A program made the translations under genes and the position numbers. Under the pieces are notes generated by a model that saw nothing but the letters and a program-made list of their open reading frames with translations, ran no database searches and was not told where the DNA came from. A stretch of DNA of 64,000 nt, taken from contig CP136891.1 in the NCBI GenBank assembly GCA_034359265.1, forward strand, positions 60,922,001 to 60,986,000, in the 5' to 3' direction. Below, piece after piece: positions 52,006 through 62,370 of the stretch. The stretch is from Canna indica. Lineage: Eukaryota > Streptophyta > Magnoliopsida > Zingiberales > Cannaceae. Numbering within the stretch: position 1 is the first letter of the stretch; each line of letters starts with the position of its first letter.

Positions 52006-54221
52006 GATCCGTCGCCCGACATACCGGTGGGTCCATCCCATTTATCAGCCATGAGCGTCGATTGGTAAGTAATTTAATAATTATTTTTATTATTTATTTA
52101 TTATTATAGAAAAACTAATTATATTTATTTTATTGTAGGGGACTCTAGTCGAGCAAGGGACACTCATCTCTACTGATCCTCTGAGGGTCTTCGAGGAGAC
52201 ACAAAGATACCAGCGTGGTCCTCGTCGGGGTGAGTTCATCAGCAGGAGGTCGGAGACGGTACTGTGAAGTTAATATTAAAAAAAGAATATCTAGTTCATT
52301 TATGTATAATTAATTTAATTAATTAATTTACTTTTATTTATATTAAAGGCCACGTATAGTGAGTTGGTGGCCCAGCGGGGAGGTGATCCTGCGCAGCATC
52401 AGCTTGATGTTGATGCATTGATGCAAGTAGCAAGAGGCGGCCACGATCGTGTATATGGCATTGGCACAACGGCCCACACACGGGCGTTGTTGCAACCGCA
52501 TGATGCAGAGTTGTCTGCTTTCACCTCCTCCGTTGCTGGTCCATCAACATCACGTGCAGATCAGGACCGATTAGCGGCCGTCAAGACTGCTCAAGCACGC
52601 CTCAGCGCCGACATGGCCGCTATGACACAGTATATGGCACAGATGACCCAGTACATGGCACATATATCTTCTATCATACCGGGTGCTTCGGCTCCTCCGA
52701 CTCCCCCATAATTCGGTGTGACGACATCAACATCATATCCATCATCATCATCGATGCCGACTGATGTGCTCGCCACACAACCCCTCTCCCTGCCGCCTGA
52801 TGCGCCAGATCATCGATGTACTTTTTTTTATATTTGATTTTGATATCATGTAAACATTATTGTTTTGATACGATGTAAATAATATTTTGATATCTATATA
52901 TTATAATTTGCTATTTTTTGTTTGTATTTTAATTAAATATTGGAACAGGAATTTATATCTTTTTTTATTTTATTTTTTTAAAATATATATTTGCGACGGC
53001 AAGTGCCATCGTAGATGCTCGTTGACCTGATTGCGTGAAGCGGTCTCAGAAACCTATGCGACGACGTTTGCGACGGTGGCCGGCGATCGTAATAGCGATC
53101 GCAAAAACTCTGCGATGCTCATTTGCGGTCGCAATATATGCATCTTTGCCGACAGTGACGTGGTGGTTGCGTAAAATCTACGATGAGCCTATCAGCGATG
53201 GTGTCTTTGCGATCGCTATGGTTGTCGCAAATGCTCTTCTAATAGTGATGAAGGAGGCTCGGGTGAAACATTGCTCAACAACTCGAAAACTAGCCATTTT
53301 TCGCTGATTGTCGATCGATCATCGGTCGACCGGCCGAGCGAACGCCAAGCGACTAAAGGCATACTAACGCTTTCTGGCATACTTTGGTTGACCGTTCGGT
53401 CGATCGACTTGCCTATTATCAGTTTTTGGCAGCATTCGATCGACCGCCTAGTTGACCGAAACTAGGCATACTTCTTGGTTTGGCTAAGTTTTCTGCTTGT
53501 TTGCTCATTTCTGTGTTTCGTCTTCACTAAGTCTACTTATATAATATTTACTAACTTTAAGCCAATAACTTTAAAACATAAATATTATATAAGGATTACC
53601 CCCATTTGGATTCAATAAAAATATCTAAAAAATCAAAATCCTTAAGATTCGAAATCTAATTTTTGGGGTCTAGTACAAATTTTCGAAAAATAAAATTTTT
53701 ATAATTTCCCGAGTCAAATATAGGTATGCTAAAGGCTTCCAAAAATTCATTTAAAATACATCGTTATCTAGTTTTTACCTAAGGAACAATTACCAATATT
53801 TTTGGTGCCAAGAAAATGTCTAGGTCATATAGCCCTCCAAGGAGCTCCATAAGCTTAGTGAATTTTAGGACATTTTCTAATTTTTCGGGTTTTTGGGTTT
53901 TCGAGTTTTGGAGTTCGAGTTTGGTTTTTGGATTTCTTTGCATCATCATGAGGATTTATAACATATTCTAGACACCCTAAATCTAAACTCTATCTTCCCG
54001 ACGAAATCCGAGCAACGACGAGCGTCCTTGCCGATTTCTTCAATTTCTCTGATTTTTCCGATCGCGGACGTCGTGCGCTAACCGACTTGGAACTTGAAAG
54101 TATTTCTCAATAAAACATTAGTTCCATGTTTGTTATCATCAAAATCGAGATTAAAACCAACGTAGAAAATCTTAGGCCAACAGGTTTGGCAACAAGTCAA
54201 CCTGAATGAAAGAAGAGCATA

Positions 54222-54434
54222 GTTGATCCGCATGTCAGCGGATCGGGGCCAAGAGTGGGGCATCCGATGGAGCTCCAATCACATAAGTCCGCTCCACTAC
54301 AATGCAAATCCACAAGGGATCCCAACTATGAAGCACCGACACCGACATAGACACGGGACACAACACGGACACGGACACGAAGACATCAATTTCAAAAATT
54401 TACAGGACACAGACACAGACACAGACACAGACAC

Positions 54435-54473
<39 letters not shown>

Positions 54474-54834
54474 TTTATAATAATATCATGATATTTTCAT
54501 TGATATCAAACTTTCAAATTTTCAATTTTTTTCAAGCCCCTTTCAAAATATATGAAGCATTCTAGATAATTTATTATGTCAATACTTATTAATTTTAAGC
54601 TCTTTCCAAAAGCACGAGGCACAATATTTACTGGCATCTTCCAAAAAATTCTTAAATTAGTATGTTTTAGAAGAAAATAGTCATGTACAACCATAGGTAA
54701 ATAAAAAATTAATTAGAGTTTTACTATCTTCTTCATTAATCATTGTCGCTAAGGGTTAGGGTGAGAAGAGAAATTTGATCAGGTTAAGGTGAGTTTGTCG
54801 TCGGTGATTATTTTATTATTTTCTCAGAAAGATG
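54222..54834. mobile_element. Insertion in LINE ORF1 with low-complexity core
   Basis: GCATAGTTGATC occurs at both borders (about 54210-54221 and 54835-54846), and removing one copy plus the intervening 613 bases restores the LINE ORF1 frame. A long duplication of this sort suggests target-primed retroposition, though no clear poly(A) tail was seen. Interior: GACACGGACAC / ACAGACAC minisatellite (about 54330-54434) and an (AT) run at 54438-54472. Confidence 0.6.
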
Positions 54835-54846
54835 CATAGTTGATCT

Positions 54847-55778
54847 GTCCGGGAAAAAAAAAACAGAGTTGCTCCTCTAAACCACGAACCTCGGTGAAAG
54901 AAGGCAAAACAGAGAGAATAGGGCCGAAGACACGGCAAAGGGGACACCTTCAGAGTAGAGGCTTGCTGTCGATTGGTCTCGCTCTAATTGCACAGAGGGA
55001 GCAATCGCATTCCTGAGATGTCCTGTTTCGTCCGCCCGACACCCAGAAGGTGAAGACACAGCCGCGTCAAGGGCCACATCGTCCTCCGGTTTGCCGTCGT
55101 CAATGTCATCGACAGAGTTCGGAAGGTCATGATGTTCCTCCAGTGGAGGATCTCTTGCGGAAGCTTCATCATCCTGACGAGGGTGGGGATCAACCTGATT
55201 GATCCATTTGAACCAGGAGACATCCACTTGAACTGCAAATCGGTGTCTTTTTGCATCTGCGTAGATGATGCGAGGGATCACGTCGAGGGAGCGAGTTAGA
55301 ATCTGGATCTTGCATGAAGCAAGGTCCAACCATCATAACGATTGCTCGTCCGCGGTCATAAAATAACCAAACGAACTGACAAGCCGATCAACGACTCGAT
55401 GTTCCAGTGAACAAACGACAATCTCCGCAGCTCTAATCCCACGAGAAGTTCGGTCGGATTAACGAGAGCAACGATGTTATCCTCCTACATCAGACAATAC
55501 CAGATGCAAGTTCCTCCACCGTAGCTGACGACGACGCAGTAACGAGAGTTTGTAAAAACATTCAGGGTGCGGGGGCAGCGGTTACCAACGACGCCCATCA
55601 GGAAGTTGTCTCTGCCTCCAATAACACTATGTTGTCGAACATCACGGAGTTGAGATGCGAGGAAGTCCGCCAGAAGAAAATAAGCAGGGGGTTGCCCCTG
55701 AGCAGAGACCACAAAGTAACGGGTGCCCAAGTACTCATCCCGACGAATGGTAGATGCAGCGGGTGCCCAAGTACCCAT
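54847..55778 (-). pseudogene. LINE ORF1, N-terminal part
   Basis: Frames at 55778-55485 and 55329-54877, with a shift between them, precede and join the ORF1 piece at 54221. Around 55230-55300 the order resembles the region after DUF4283 in plant LINE ORF1 proteins; acidic and proline-rich spacer follows. Family identity is inferred mainly from position and frame continuity with ORF2. Confidence 0.5.
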
Positions 55779-55790
55779 GCGATCTTTCCG

Positions 55791-56201
55791 TAATGACCAG
55801 GAGGAGGAGCGACAAGATTCTTCTACCCTCTATCTTCTCTTTCTGACTCTCACACTGTAAACTTCAAGTTTCATAAGAACACAAGCGACTAACTCACAAG
55901 TTACAGGACACAGATCAGATTAGAAAAGATGAATACAATGTTGTGTCAGGATGCTCTCTCATAAGAAGATGAATACAAGAATTCAATACTCCTCCTTTTA
56001 TATAATACAAGAAAGGGAGTTTACATTGTTGAAACTAAGTAACAAAACATTAGTACTCAAACAGATCAACTAACAGCAAAATTTCTAGAAGCTTTTTACT
56101 TAACAAGAAGATACAATTTGCAAAACCATTTAATACTCCCCCTCAAATTGAATCTTCACCGCACCCAGTTCTTCACGAATTTGACAGAACTTGTCGGCAG
56201 G
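55791..56201 (-). repeat. copia-2 3' LTR with pol tail and polypurine tract
   Basis: Minus strand: 56201-56137 encodes PADKFCQIREELGAVKIQFE, the conserved C-terminal end of copia RNase H. TTTGAGGGGGAG (56147-56136) is the polypurine tract, and the LTR begins at 56135 (TATTAAATGG, TG expected). A TATA-like TATATAA occurs near 56000. The LTR end towards 55791 is approximate. It is separated from the rest of copia-2 by the integrated virus. Confidence 0.8.
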
Positions 56202-56542
56202 AGGAACACGACAAGGATGTCGAAGTATCTGATGATGATGATGATTATGAAGAAGGAATTTATTTTCCCGACAACAGTGGAATATATCATTCTTATTTTG
56301 ATGAAAGCCCAAACCCTGAGGCTTCAGAAGCAGCCTATACTGCAGATATGGATTATCCCATGATGAAGCAGCTAATCAAGGAGGTTGAGAAGAACCCAAA
56401 GAGCCCATCTGATAAAATAAAATCAGAATCGGCATTTTCCACAGCTGAATCATCGCTTACTAGGCTACCAAAAGAGCCAGTAATGGGACATGCACTATAT
56501 CCCCCAGCTACTACCTCCAACCCCACATCATCAAGAAGATAA
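56202..56542 (+). pseudogene. EPRV acidic polyprotein fragment
   Basis: Open frame rich in D and E at its start, then serine/proline-rich, ending at TAA 56540. Consistent with the acidic region at or before the viral coat protein. It begins abruptly at the copia border. Around 56510-56530 the viral homology jumps to the RT thumb in a different frame, so everything between coat and RT is missing on this side. Confidence 0.65.
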
Positions 56543-57786
56543 TAAGCTTTGAAGAAGAAAAACTGAAGAGCAAGATCGGGCTGAGGTCCTGGTTAGGTAT
56601 ACTAAACTATGCCAGGTCTTACATTCCCAATCTGGGCACCTTATTAGGACCTTTATATTCAAAGTTGAGTCCTCACGGAGACAAGCGCATTAAGCCATCT
56701 GATCGACTGCTAATTGAGAAGATAAAAAGACTTGTGCAAGAATTACCTGACTTAGAACTACCTCAGCAAGGCTCGTATATAGTCCTAGAGACTGATGGAT
56801 GCATGGAGGGATGGGGAGGTGTATGCAAATGGAAACATAAGAAAGAAGATCCCAGAAATACCGAGAAGGTATGTGCATATGCCAGCGAAAAATTTCCTGT
56901 TCCAAAGTCTACCATTTATGCTTGCATGGAAACCATGAAAGCTTTAAAAATCCATTATCTAGACCAGAAGGAGATTACTCTCAGGACTGATTGCCAGGCC
57001 ATAATAAGCTTCCACAATAAGTCTTCACAGAACAAACCCTCAAGGGTTAGGTGGATAAACTTTGTGGATTTCATCATTGGAACAGGTATTCAAGTCAATT
57101 TTGAGCATATTGATGGTAAATTAAACACACTAGCTGATTCCTTGTCCAGATTGACCACCAATTTGGCTCAGATACATGAACCTGAGAATACCTACAAACA
57201 CTTGGAGTTCTTAGAAGGAGCATTAGCAGAGGCAGAGCTAGCTCCCCCTGTGATGATTAATCAGTTAAAGATGGCTATTATAAAAATCAGCAACCAACTT
57301 GTAGGCATAAAGACTGATTCAGCCTTTATGGCTGCAACATCATGGGATGACGACTGGGAAGAAACAATAGAAGAAAATGAGAATGTAATCAGAGACATCA
57401 TGGATAGAGGAGTAACCACACAAGATATCAGCCCATCTCCAATGTGGAACACAGTCCCATACTGGGATGAATACGAGGAAGTGGAGGACATTCTCAACCA
57501 ACTTACCCAAATTGAAGAAGAAGAAGAAGGAGTAATAATACCCTCGGAGAAGCAAAAACCCCCTCAGGATCTAAGGCAAGAAGAACCCTACAACCACAAC
57601 CTTTTTGAGCAACCTGAAAGCTCAAACGCAAGAACATGGTACATGAAGAAGTACGAAGAGGAATACGAAGAAGGATACCCTCACGAAGAGAGAAACACTG
57701 AAGAAAACATCACTGAAGAAAACACCGAAGAAATCATACTCGACATTGAGGCCCTAAGAAAGGGCAAATACCCAGCGAGAAACTAA
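56524..57786 (+). pseudogene. EPRV reverse transcriptase thumb, RNase H and C-terminus
   Basis: One open frame to the stop at 57786. The start matches the conserved RT C-terminal tract (short motif GLRSWLGILNYA). RNase H follows with ETDG, the glutamate in an ACMETMKAL context, RTDCQAI and a DGKLNTLADSLSR end: all four acidic positions appear retained. After RNase H there is an acidic tail of about 200 residues. Lacks the RT palm and any 5' start. The ATG at 56665 is internal. Confidence 0.88.
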
Positions 57787-57867
57787 GAAACTGTTATGGG
57801 AGGCGGAGACCCAAAATATCCGCAGGTATGTATTATATTAATTAGTTTGTTAATTTTGCAGTTCAAG

Positions 57868-58278
57868 ATGATTCTGGATGAGCTTAAGAGACTTGCTGAC
57901 GCTCATCGAGGAACGTATGCATCAACACGAAAAGATATCACCACTGCTCAATATTGGGCGGTCCTAGGAGGATCAACCGGGATGGAGGAGCTCGAGAGAC
58001 TCACAGGAAAACTCTTATTCAATTACCCAAGAACAACGGATAAGAATCATAAGTGGGCTCAAAGGGTCTATCAGATTCATCACACTCAAACTTTAAAAAC
58101 GATTGGTGAGATGGAAAAGCTACTAGCCATGGCATATTTACAAAAGGCCAGGCTTGAGCAGATGGCTACTAAAGATAATTGGGCATCCGATGCGTTGGAA
58201 CCAGCAACCCATCATATCAAGAACCTTATTCAATGCCACAAGATGCTGAGTAGTAGCAAACAGAGCAACATCTACTAA
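57868..58278 (+). CDS. EPRV small downstream ORF, unknown
   Basis: 136-residue open frame (ATG 57868) between the RNase H ORF and the viral promoter; it can be extended upstream to 57796. A strong splice-acceptor-like TTAATTTTGCAG ends at 57861, just before the ATG. Helical, charged, no cysteine cluster; I do not recognise the family. Position resembles the ORF4 of tungroviruses, which is expressed from spliced RNA, whereas typical badnavirus small ORFs lie after the leader. That parallel is inference. Confidence 0.5.
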   Translation: MILDELKRLADAHRGTYASTRKDITTAQYWAVLGGSTGMEELERLTGKLLFNYPRTTDKNHKWAQRVYQIHHTQTLKTIGEMEKLLAMAYLQKARLEQMATKDNWASDALEPATHHIKNLIQCHKMLSSSKQSNIY

Positions 58279-58704
58279 TCGGAATAAGACCAAGAGCATC
58301 TCCAAAGGACAATAATGCAAGGTGAAGTCAAATCATGAGCTGGAAGGATAACAGCAAGGACAATAATTGAGTCTTGTCTTAGCTATATATTAGCTGCAAA
58401 TGTACGAAGGAATCTTTCCCACTGTAAAAAGCCAATAATTAGTGGACGATGGGGCCCAGAGCGCACCCGCACTACATTATTGAGCTTCTTCGGGAAGCTT
58501 CATTCAAGCTTATATAAGGCGTAAGAATTAGAGTTGCAGGACATGCTTGGATAACAAGAAGTTCTACTTCTCTCCCTTTTGTAATCCTACTTTCAAGTTA
58601 TTAAAGATCTAAGCTTTCAGCTTTCAGTTTCCTCTTTTCATTCCCGCGTTCTTCGTAACCAGTGGTTGAATTGAGAAGCATGCATTCCGCCCCCTTTTGG
58701 TACT
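58279..58704 (+). promoter_or_regulatory. EPRV pregenomic promoter and leader
   Basis: TATA box CTTATATAAGG at 58509-58519, about 230 bases after the last viral ORF, with likely transcription start near 58545 and a pyrimidine-rich leader after it. No convincing primer-binding site was identified. The leader ends at the inversion breakpoint near 58700. Confidence 0.65.
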
Positions 58705-60941
58705 GGTCTTTGTGTGTATTGTTATTCAAGGTCTTGAAATTGAATACCATTCTTTCTTTCCCCTTTTCTTCTTTTCCTATAACTGGGTCTATGCTGGTGC
58801 CTGAGTTTACCATTATGGCCATTGTTCTATGGCGACTGGTACTTGGTCTTATTGCACCAATTTTTAGCAAGGCTTGAACATGGCGATCAAACTGATCCTT
58901 CATTGCGGGGGTGATATGCTTCAACGATTTATCCTGAATGGTGAGGTCAGGATTAATGATATCAAGTTTGCAGACTACTTGATTCTTTGACCAGTGCAGA
59001 GCAGGATTTTCTCCAATGAATCCCTGCTCCTTTAGCCTCTTAAATAGGGGACTAAACCTTCGCTTGAATTTTTCCGACTCTTGAAAATAGTCGTATGACA
59101 CTGCATTTTTGACCTCTAGGTACTCCTCTTCCGATAGGCATAGCTCCTCAATTGCTGCAGAAGCTGTTACTTCTGTATCAGTTCTGGTATTAATTGTGGT
59201 CAACTTTTTGTAGAAGGTGACTGTTTGGTCTTCAATTCTTACCCCTCCTTGCATTGCTTTAATGAAATTGCATCCAATGAGCATTTGAATGCCATCCTTC
59301 TTACCCATGGGAAACGCGTAGGTAAAAGGAATCTTGAATTTGTTGTCCTCAATTGACATTTGGCCGCTTTTTAATCTCAGTCTTGCCGTTTGCTGAGAGT
59401 TTACCCCATTGATGAGTATTGGGTATGCACTTGGCTCCAGTGCCTCCATTGGGACGGAATCCTGATCAATGCAGCAGACGGTGGCTCCTGTATCCAAGAT
59501 AGCTTGGATTTTGAAGCTCTTTATGCCTGGTATTTCCATGAATATTATCATGTTGTACAGCCTGTTCAGAACCCTTTTTCCCCTTCTTGGGTCTGGGATG
59601 ATAGAGTGTGCTTCAATCTCCTCATATACTTCTTCGGATAGTATATTTATAGTCTCCTTGAAGACTATTCCTGCCTGATTCTTTCCTGGTTTTGAACTTG
59701 AGCTTGTTTCTTCATTTACTGGCTCTTTTCCCTTTCTCTTGTCAAGGTTCATTTTTCCAAACTCTTCTTCTAACTCACTCAGATCTCGTCCAAGTCTCAG
59801 CTCATCATTTTCTTCTTTGAGCCTTTGGACTTCCGCTAGAAGGTATATAGTGTAATCAAGTAATTCCTTGATAAGGCTATCCTTATCATCATAAGGTGGG
59901 AAACTCATCTTCCTGATTATAATCCGTCGGCCCAAACAGAACCTTGAGCACATTGGGCACACCGTAATCAGGCACTTCCGGCAGTGTGCTCTCATGTTGG
60001 GGTTGGTAATTTCTTTGCAACACGTGCATCTTTCACATCCTTTTGTTATGTCTTGACTGTTGTCTTCCCAGGTGTGCTCGCACTTGTTCATTTGGTCAGG
60101 AAGAGTTACTTTAGACCTCCAAGAATTAGGTCTCTCTTCGTCAGTATTTACTGATTTTTCCTCCGTGATTACTACGAAGGCAGCTTCGTAAGGTATTTCT
60201 CTCATTTCTGCCAAGAGGGTTTGCGTCATGCCAGATTCTCCCTCAGAAAAGGAACAAATTGCATCACTGTCTGGTTCATTTTGCTCAACTGAGACAACAT
60301 CCCAGTCATCAGATAGCTCCAAGTTTTCAATTATGGCAGCTCGCGCTATATTACCCTGCTTCTTTCTGCAATCACGTGCAAAGTGTCCTTCTTCGCCACA
60401 TATGAAGCACTTGCATTTTCTGACTTTATCAGAGTGCTTCTTCTTAAATATTCGGACATGGGTGTCATGTGGCTTGCCCTTATACGTCTTTGCTTTCCTC
60501 AGGCCGTATTTCTTCTCCCTCTTATAGTAGTCTGGGATCGGGATCTTCTTGCACAGAGATAAGTCTTTCAAACTTCTCTGAAAGGCATCTCTCTTGCATT
60601 GTTCTTCTAGATATTGGTAAGTAAAATGTATCCTAGGAAAAACTCCTAAGGTGTTTCCAGGATGCTTCTCTGCAAATGCCTGTTCCAGCTCTTTACCAAT
60701 AATAGGGGGCATCTTTCTGAAAAACTTTTCCGATAACTCTGGTGAGACATACATTCTCCCAGATCTTGCCACTAGAATTTTATAGTCATTAATATAATCA
60801 AAGAGATCCTTCACATTATGGCACGAAAGTCGTTCCAAATCGTCATATGCCCTATTTTGTTCTTCAGTGGAACCTGTTGTGGGATCTTCTAGTAAGAACA
60901 TTCTTCGGATCTGAGAAAGGACATTTTGAGGGTCGTCTGCT
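58705..60941 (-). pseudogene. EPRV coat protein, protease and partial RT
   Basis: A single open frame of about 745 viral codons. It starts within the coat protein; zinc knuckle CXCX2CX4HX4C at about 60370-60415; second cluster CX2CX11CX2CX4CX2C at about 59955-60045; a coiled-coil-like charged stretch near 59770-59860; aspartic protease motif ILDTGAT at about 59478-59498; then the N-terminal part of RT to 58705. No internal stops over this length, unusual for an old insertion. The frame appears to run on to 58601 and begin at 61006 only because flanking leader and copia sequence are also open. The RT palm, with its active site, is absent. Confidence 0.9.
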
Positions 60942-61530
60942 AGCCTTTGTGAACACATCTGCTTGTTGTTCATGTGTTCTGCAGTACTTAATCGATACAA
61001 TACCAACTTTTACCATTTCACGAACAAAATGGAATTTGGTGTCAATATGCCGTGACATTGACTGATGAACAGGATTCTTTGTCATAGCAATGGCAGAAGA
61101 ATTATCACACCAAATAGTGGTAGCTTGAATCTGATTGCTCTCAAGTTCACTAAGGATTCTTCGAAGCCAAATAACATGACAAGTTACAACAGATAATGCT
61201 GTGTATTCAGCTTCAGCAGTGGACAAGGCTGTTGTTTCTTGCTTCTTTGAACTCCAGCAGATTGCAGAGTCTCCAAGTTTTACTACATAACCAGTAGTAC
61301 TTTTCCTATCATCGATACATCCTGCCCAATCCGAATCAGCATAACCTGTTAATAAACATTCAGCAGCACTAGAGTACATCAAGCCATAGTCAGCAGTTCC
61401 TTTCACATAGCACAAGACACGCTTGGCCGCCATGAAATCCTGTGAATTAGGTTCTTTCATAAATATAGGCAAAATACCAACAACATACATTATGTTAGGT
61501 CTAGAGTTTGTGAGATACATCAAAGAACCA
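60942..61530 (-). pseudogene. copia-2 RNase H
   Basis: Minus strand: YLTNSRPNIMYVVGILPIFM, then GYADSDWAGCIDDRKSTTGY, STAEAEYTALS and QSMSRHIDTKFHFVREMV, ending at VFTKA exactly where viral sequence begins. The next codons of this conserved end (PADKF) are found at 56201, across the virus. One frame over most of its length. Confidence 0.93.
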
Positions 61531-61547
61531 ACCAGTGCTCTATAAGT

Positions 61548-62343
61548 CTAAGTATGTATAGCTAAACCTTCAGATTCTGAACTCAATTTCAAATCTGTAG
61601 TCATAGGTGTTTTGACATGATTGCAGTTCACCATGTTAAACCTATCAAGCAAGTCTAAAATATATTTTCGCTGACAAATAGTTATACCAGCATCAAACTG
61701 ATTTATTTCAAGCCTTAGGAAATATTTCATTTCCTCAAGATCAGTCATTTCAAATAAATCAAACATTTTGCCTTTGAAACATTGTATCATACTATTGTCA
61801 TTTCCAGTTATGCTTAAATCATCAACATAGAGGGCATGAAAATATTAAATTTTCTTCACATCTCAATGTATACAAAGTATGGTCATTCATACTTCGACTA
61901 AAGCCTTGACTGATAAAATAGGAGTCAATTTTCTGATACCAAGCTCTAGGAGCTTGTCTCATACCATACAAAGCTTTCTTAAGCTTATACACTTTATCTC
62001 CAGATCCTTTTTTAACAAAATCTTTAGGTTGGCAGACAAACACCTCCTTAGTCAGCTCTCAATTCAGGAAAGTTGACTTTACATCCATTTGAAATATATT
62101 CCATCTTCTACACGCAGGTAAGGCAATTACAATTCTGATGGTCTCCAATCTGGCAACTGGAGCAAATATTTCTTGAAAATCTACTCCCTCTAGCTGCATA
62201 TGTCCTTTAGCTACTAATCTAGCTTTATATTTCTGCAAACTACCATCAGAGTTGTATTTAATTTTGAATATCCACTTCAAGCCAATTGACTTCTTATCTT
62301 TCAGAAGTTTGACTAATTCCCATGTATCATGCTGTTCAATGGA
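61548..62343 (-). pseudogene. copia-2 reverse transcriptase
   Basis: Minus strand: [44 protein letters not shown] then a stop, [20 protein letters not shown], and after a frameshift near 61840 the [10 protein letters not shown] part of the active site. Downstream YILDLLDRFNMVNCNHVKTP. At least two stops and one shift. Confidence 0.92.
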
Positions 62344-62370
62344 ATTTAATTATTCTATCATAGCATTAAT

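Larger units (their letters stand above)
48016..52711 (+). pseudogene. CACTA-2 TNPA/Ptta-type gene, broken
   Basis: Homologous exon by exon to the CACTA-1 gene at 7802-9317: exon 1 about 48016-48123 (RPRVPNRG), exon 2 48199-48322 (SWAHVPQHNRELLWSEFE, donor GT), exon 3 49301-52064 interrupted by a solo LTR, exon 4 52139-52258, exon 5 52349-52711 (ATYSELVAQRGGD to the stop). Joining 49580 to 52011 restores VARHTGGS in frame with its neighbours. Exon 1 has ATG followed at once by TAG, and exon 2 has a TAG early on. These plus the LTR insertion inactivate it. The C-terminus has a coiled-coil-like repeat of MTQYMAQ units. Confidence 0.85.
46032..53247 (+). mobile_element. CACTA (En/Spm) DNA transposon 2, non-autonomous
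   Basis: Begins CACTACTAGAAAT and ends TCTTCTAATAGTG, flanked by a 3-bp duplication ATG (46029-46031 and 53248-53250), the expected CACTA length. Subterminal regions (46050-46260 and 52990-53235) are packed with GCGACGGC / GCGACCGC motifs, a different motif from CACTA-1. It contains a degenerate TNPA/Ptta-type gene on the plus strand, a SEC61-alpha fragment and a nested solo LTR. No Tnp2 transposase sequence is present, so it depended on another element for movement. Confidence 0.92.
45258..54182 (-). repeat. Copia-type solo LTR, split by CACTA-2
   Basis: In the minus direction it starts TGTTGGCCTAAGATTTT with GATTTTGATGATAACAAACA soon after, and ends with ACACTATTCACCCCCCTCTA and CACCAACA. 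These are familiar landmarks of SIRE/Angela-like copia LTRs. The 5-bp GGTTT flanks both sides (45253-45257 and 54183-54187). Without CACTA-2 and its duplication the LTR is about 1.7 kb. No internal domain, so a solo LTR. Same family as 39445-39624, 62939-63094 and 63095-64000. Lineage assignment is from remembered landmarks. Confidence 0.85.
41184..55790 (-). mobile_element. LINE (non-LTR retrotransposon) with nested insertions
   Basis: Minus-strand order ORF1 (about 55778 to 44791, split by insertions), then ORF2 with endonuclease, RT and zf-RVT (44790-41620), then a 3' tail whose poly(A) appears as a T run at about 41185-41194. Removing the solo LTR at 45258-54182 (target duplication GGTTT) and the block 54222-54834 rejoins ORF1 in a single frame. 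No RNase H domain seen. Both ORFs contain stops or frameshifts, so it is inactive. The 5' limit near the adjacent copia LTR is approximate, and I did not find a target duplication for the LINE itself. Confidence 0.85.
56202..60941. mobile_element. Endogenous pararetrovirus (Caulimoviridae, badnavirus-like), rearranged
   Basis: A 4.7-kb viral block inserted in copia-2, with copia coding sequence on both borders separated by about one missing codon and no target duplication, as expected for repair-mediated capture. Left half (56202 to about 58700, plus strand): acidic coat-region piece, RT thumb and RNase H, a small ORF, promoter and leader. Right half (60941 to about 58705, minus strand): coat protein region, zinc knuckle, second cysteine cluster, protease, start of RT. 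The halves converge tail to tail. Both CXCX2CX4HX4C and CX2CX11CX2CX4CX2C are present; the latter is reported as a badnavirus signature. Movement protein and RT palm were not seen, so this is a defective copy. Confidence 0.9.

Noticed and set aside
57829..57861. Tiny intron CAG|GTATGT ... TTTTGCAG in the viral segment
   Set aside because: About 33 bases is far below the minimum plant intron. The acceptor may instead pair with a distant donor.
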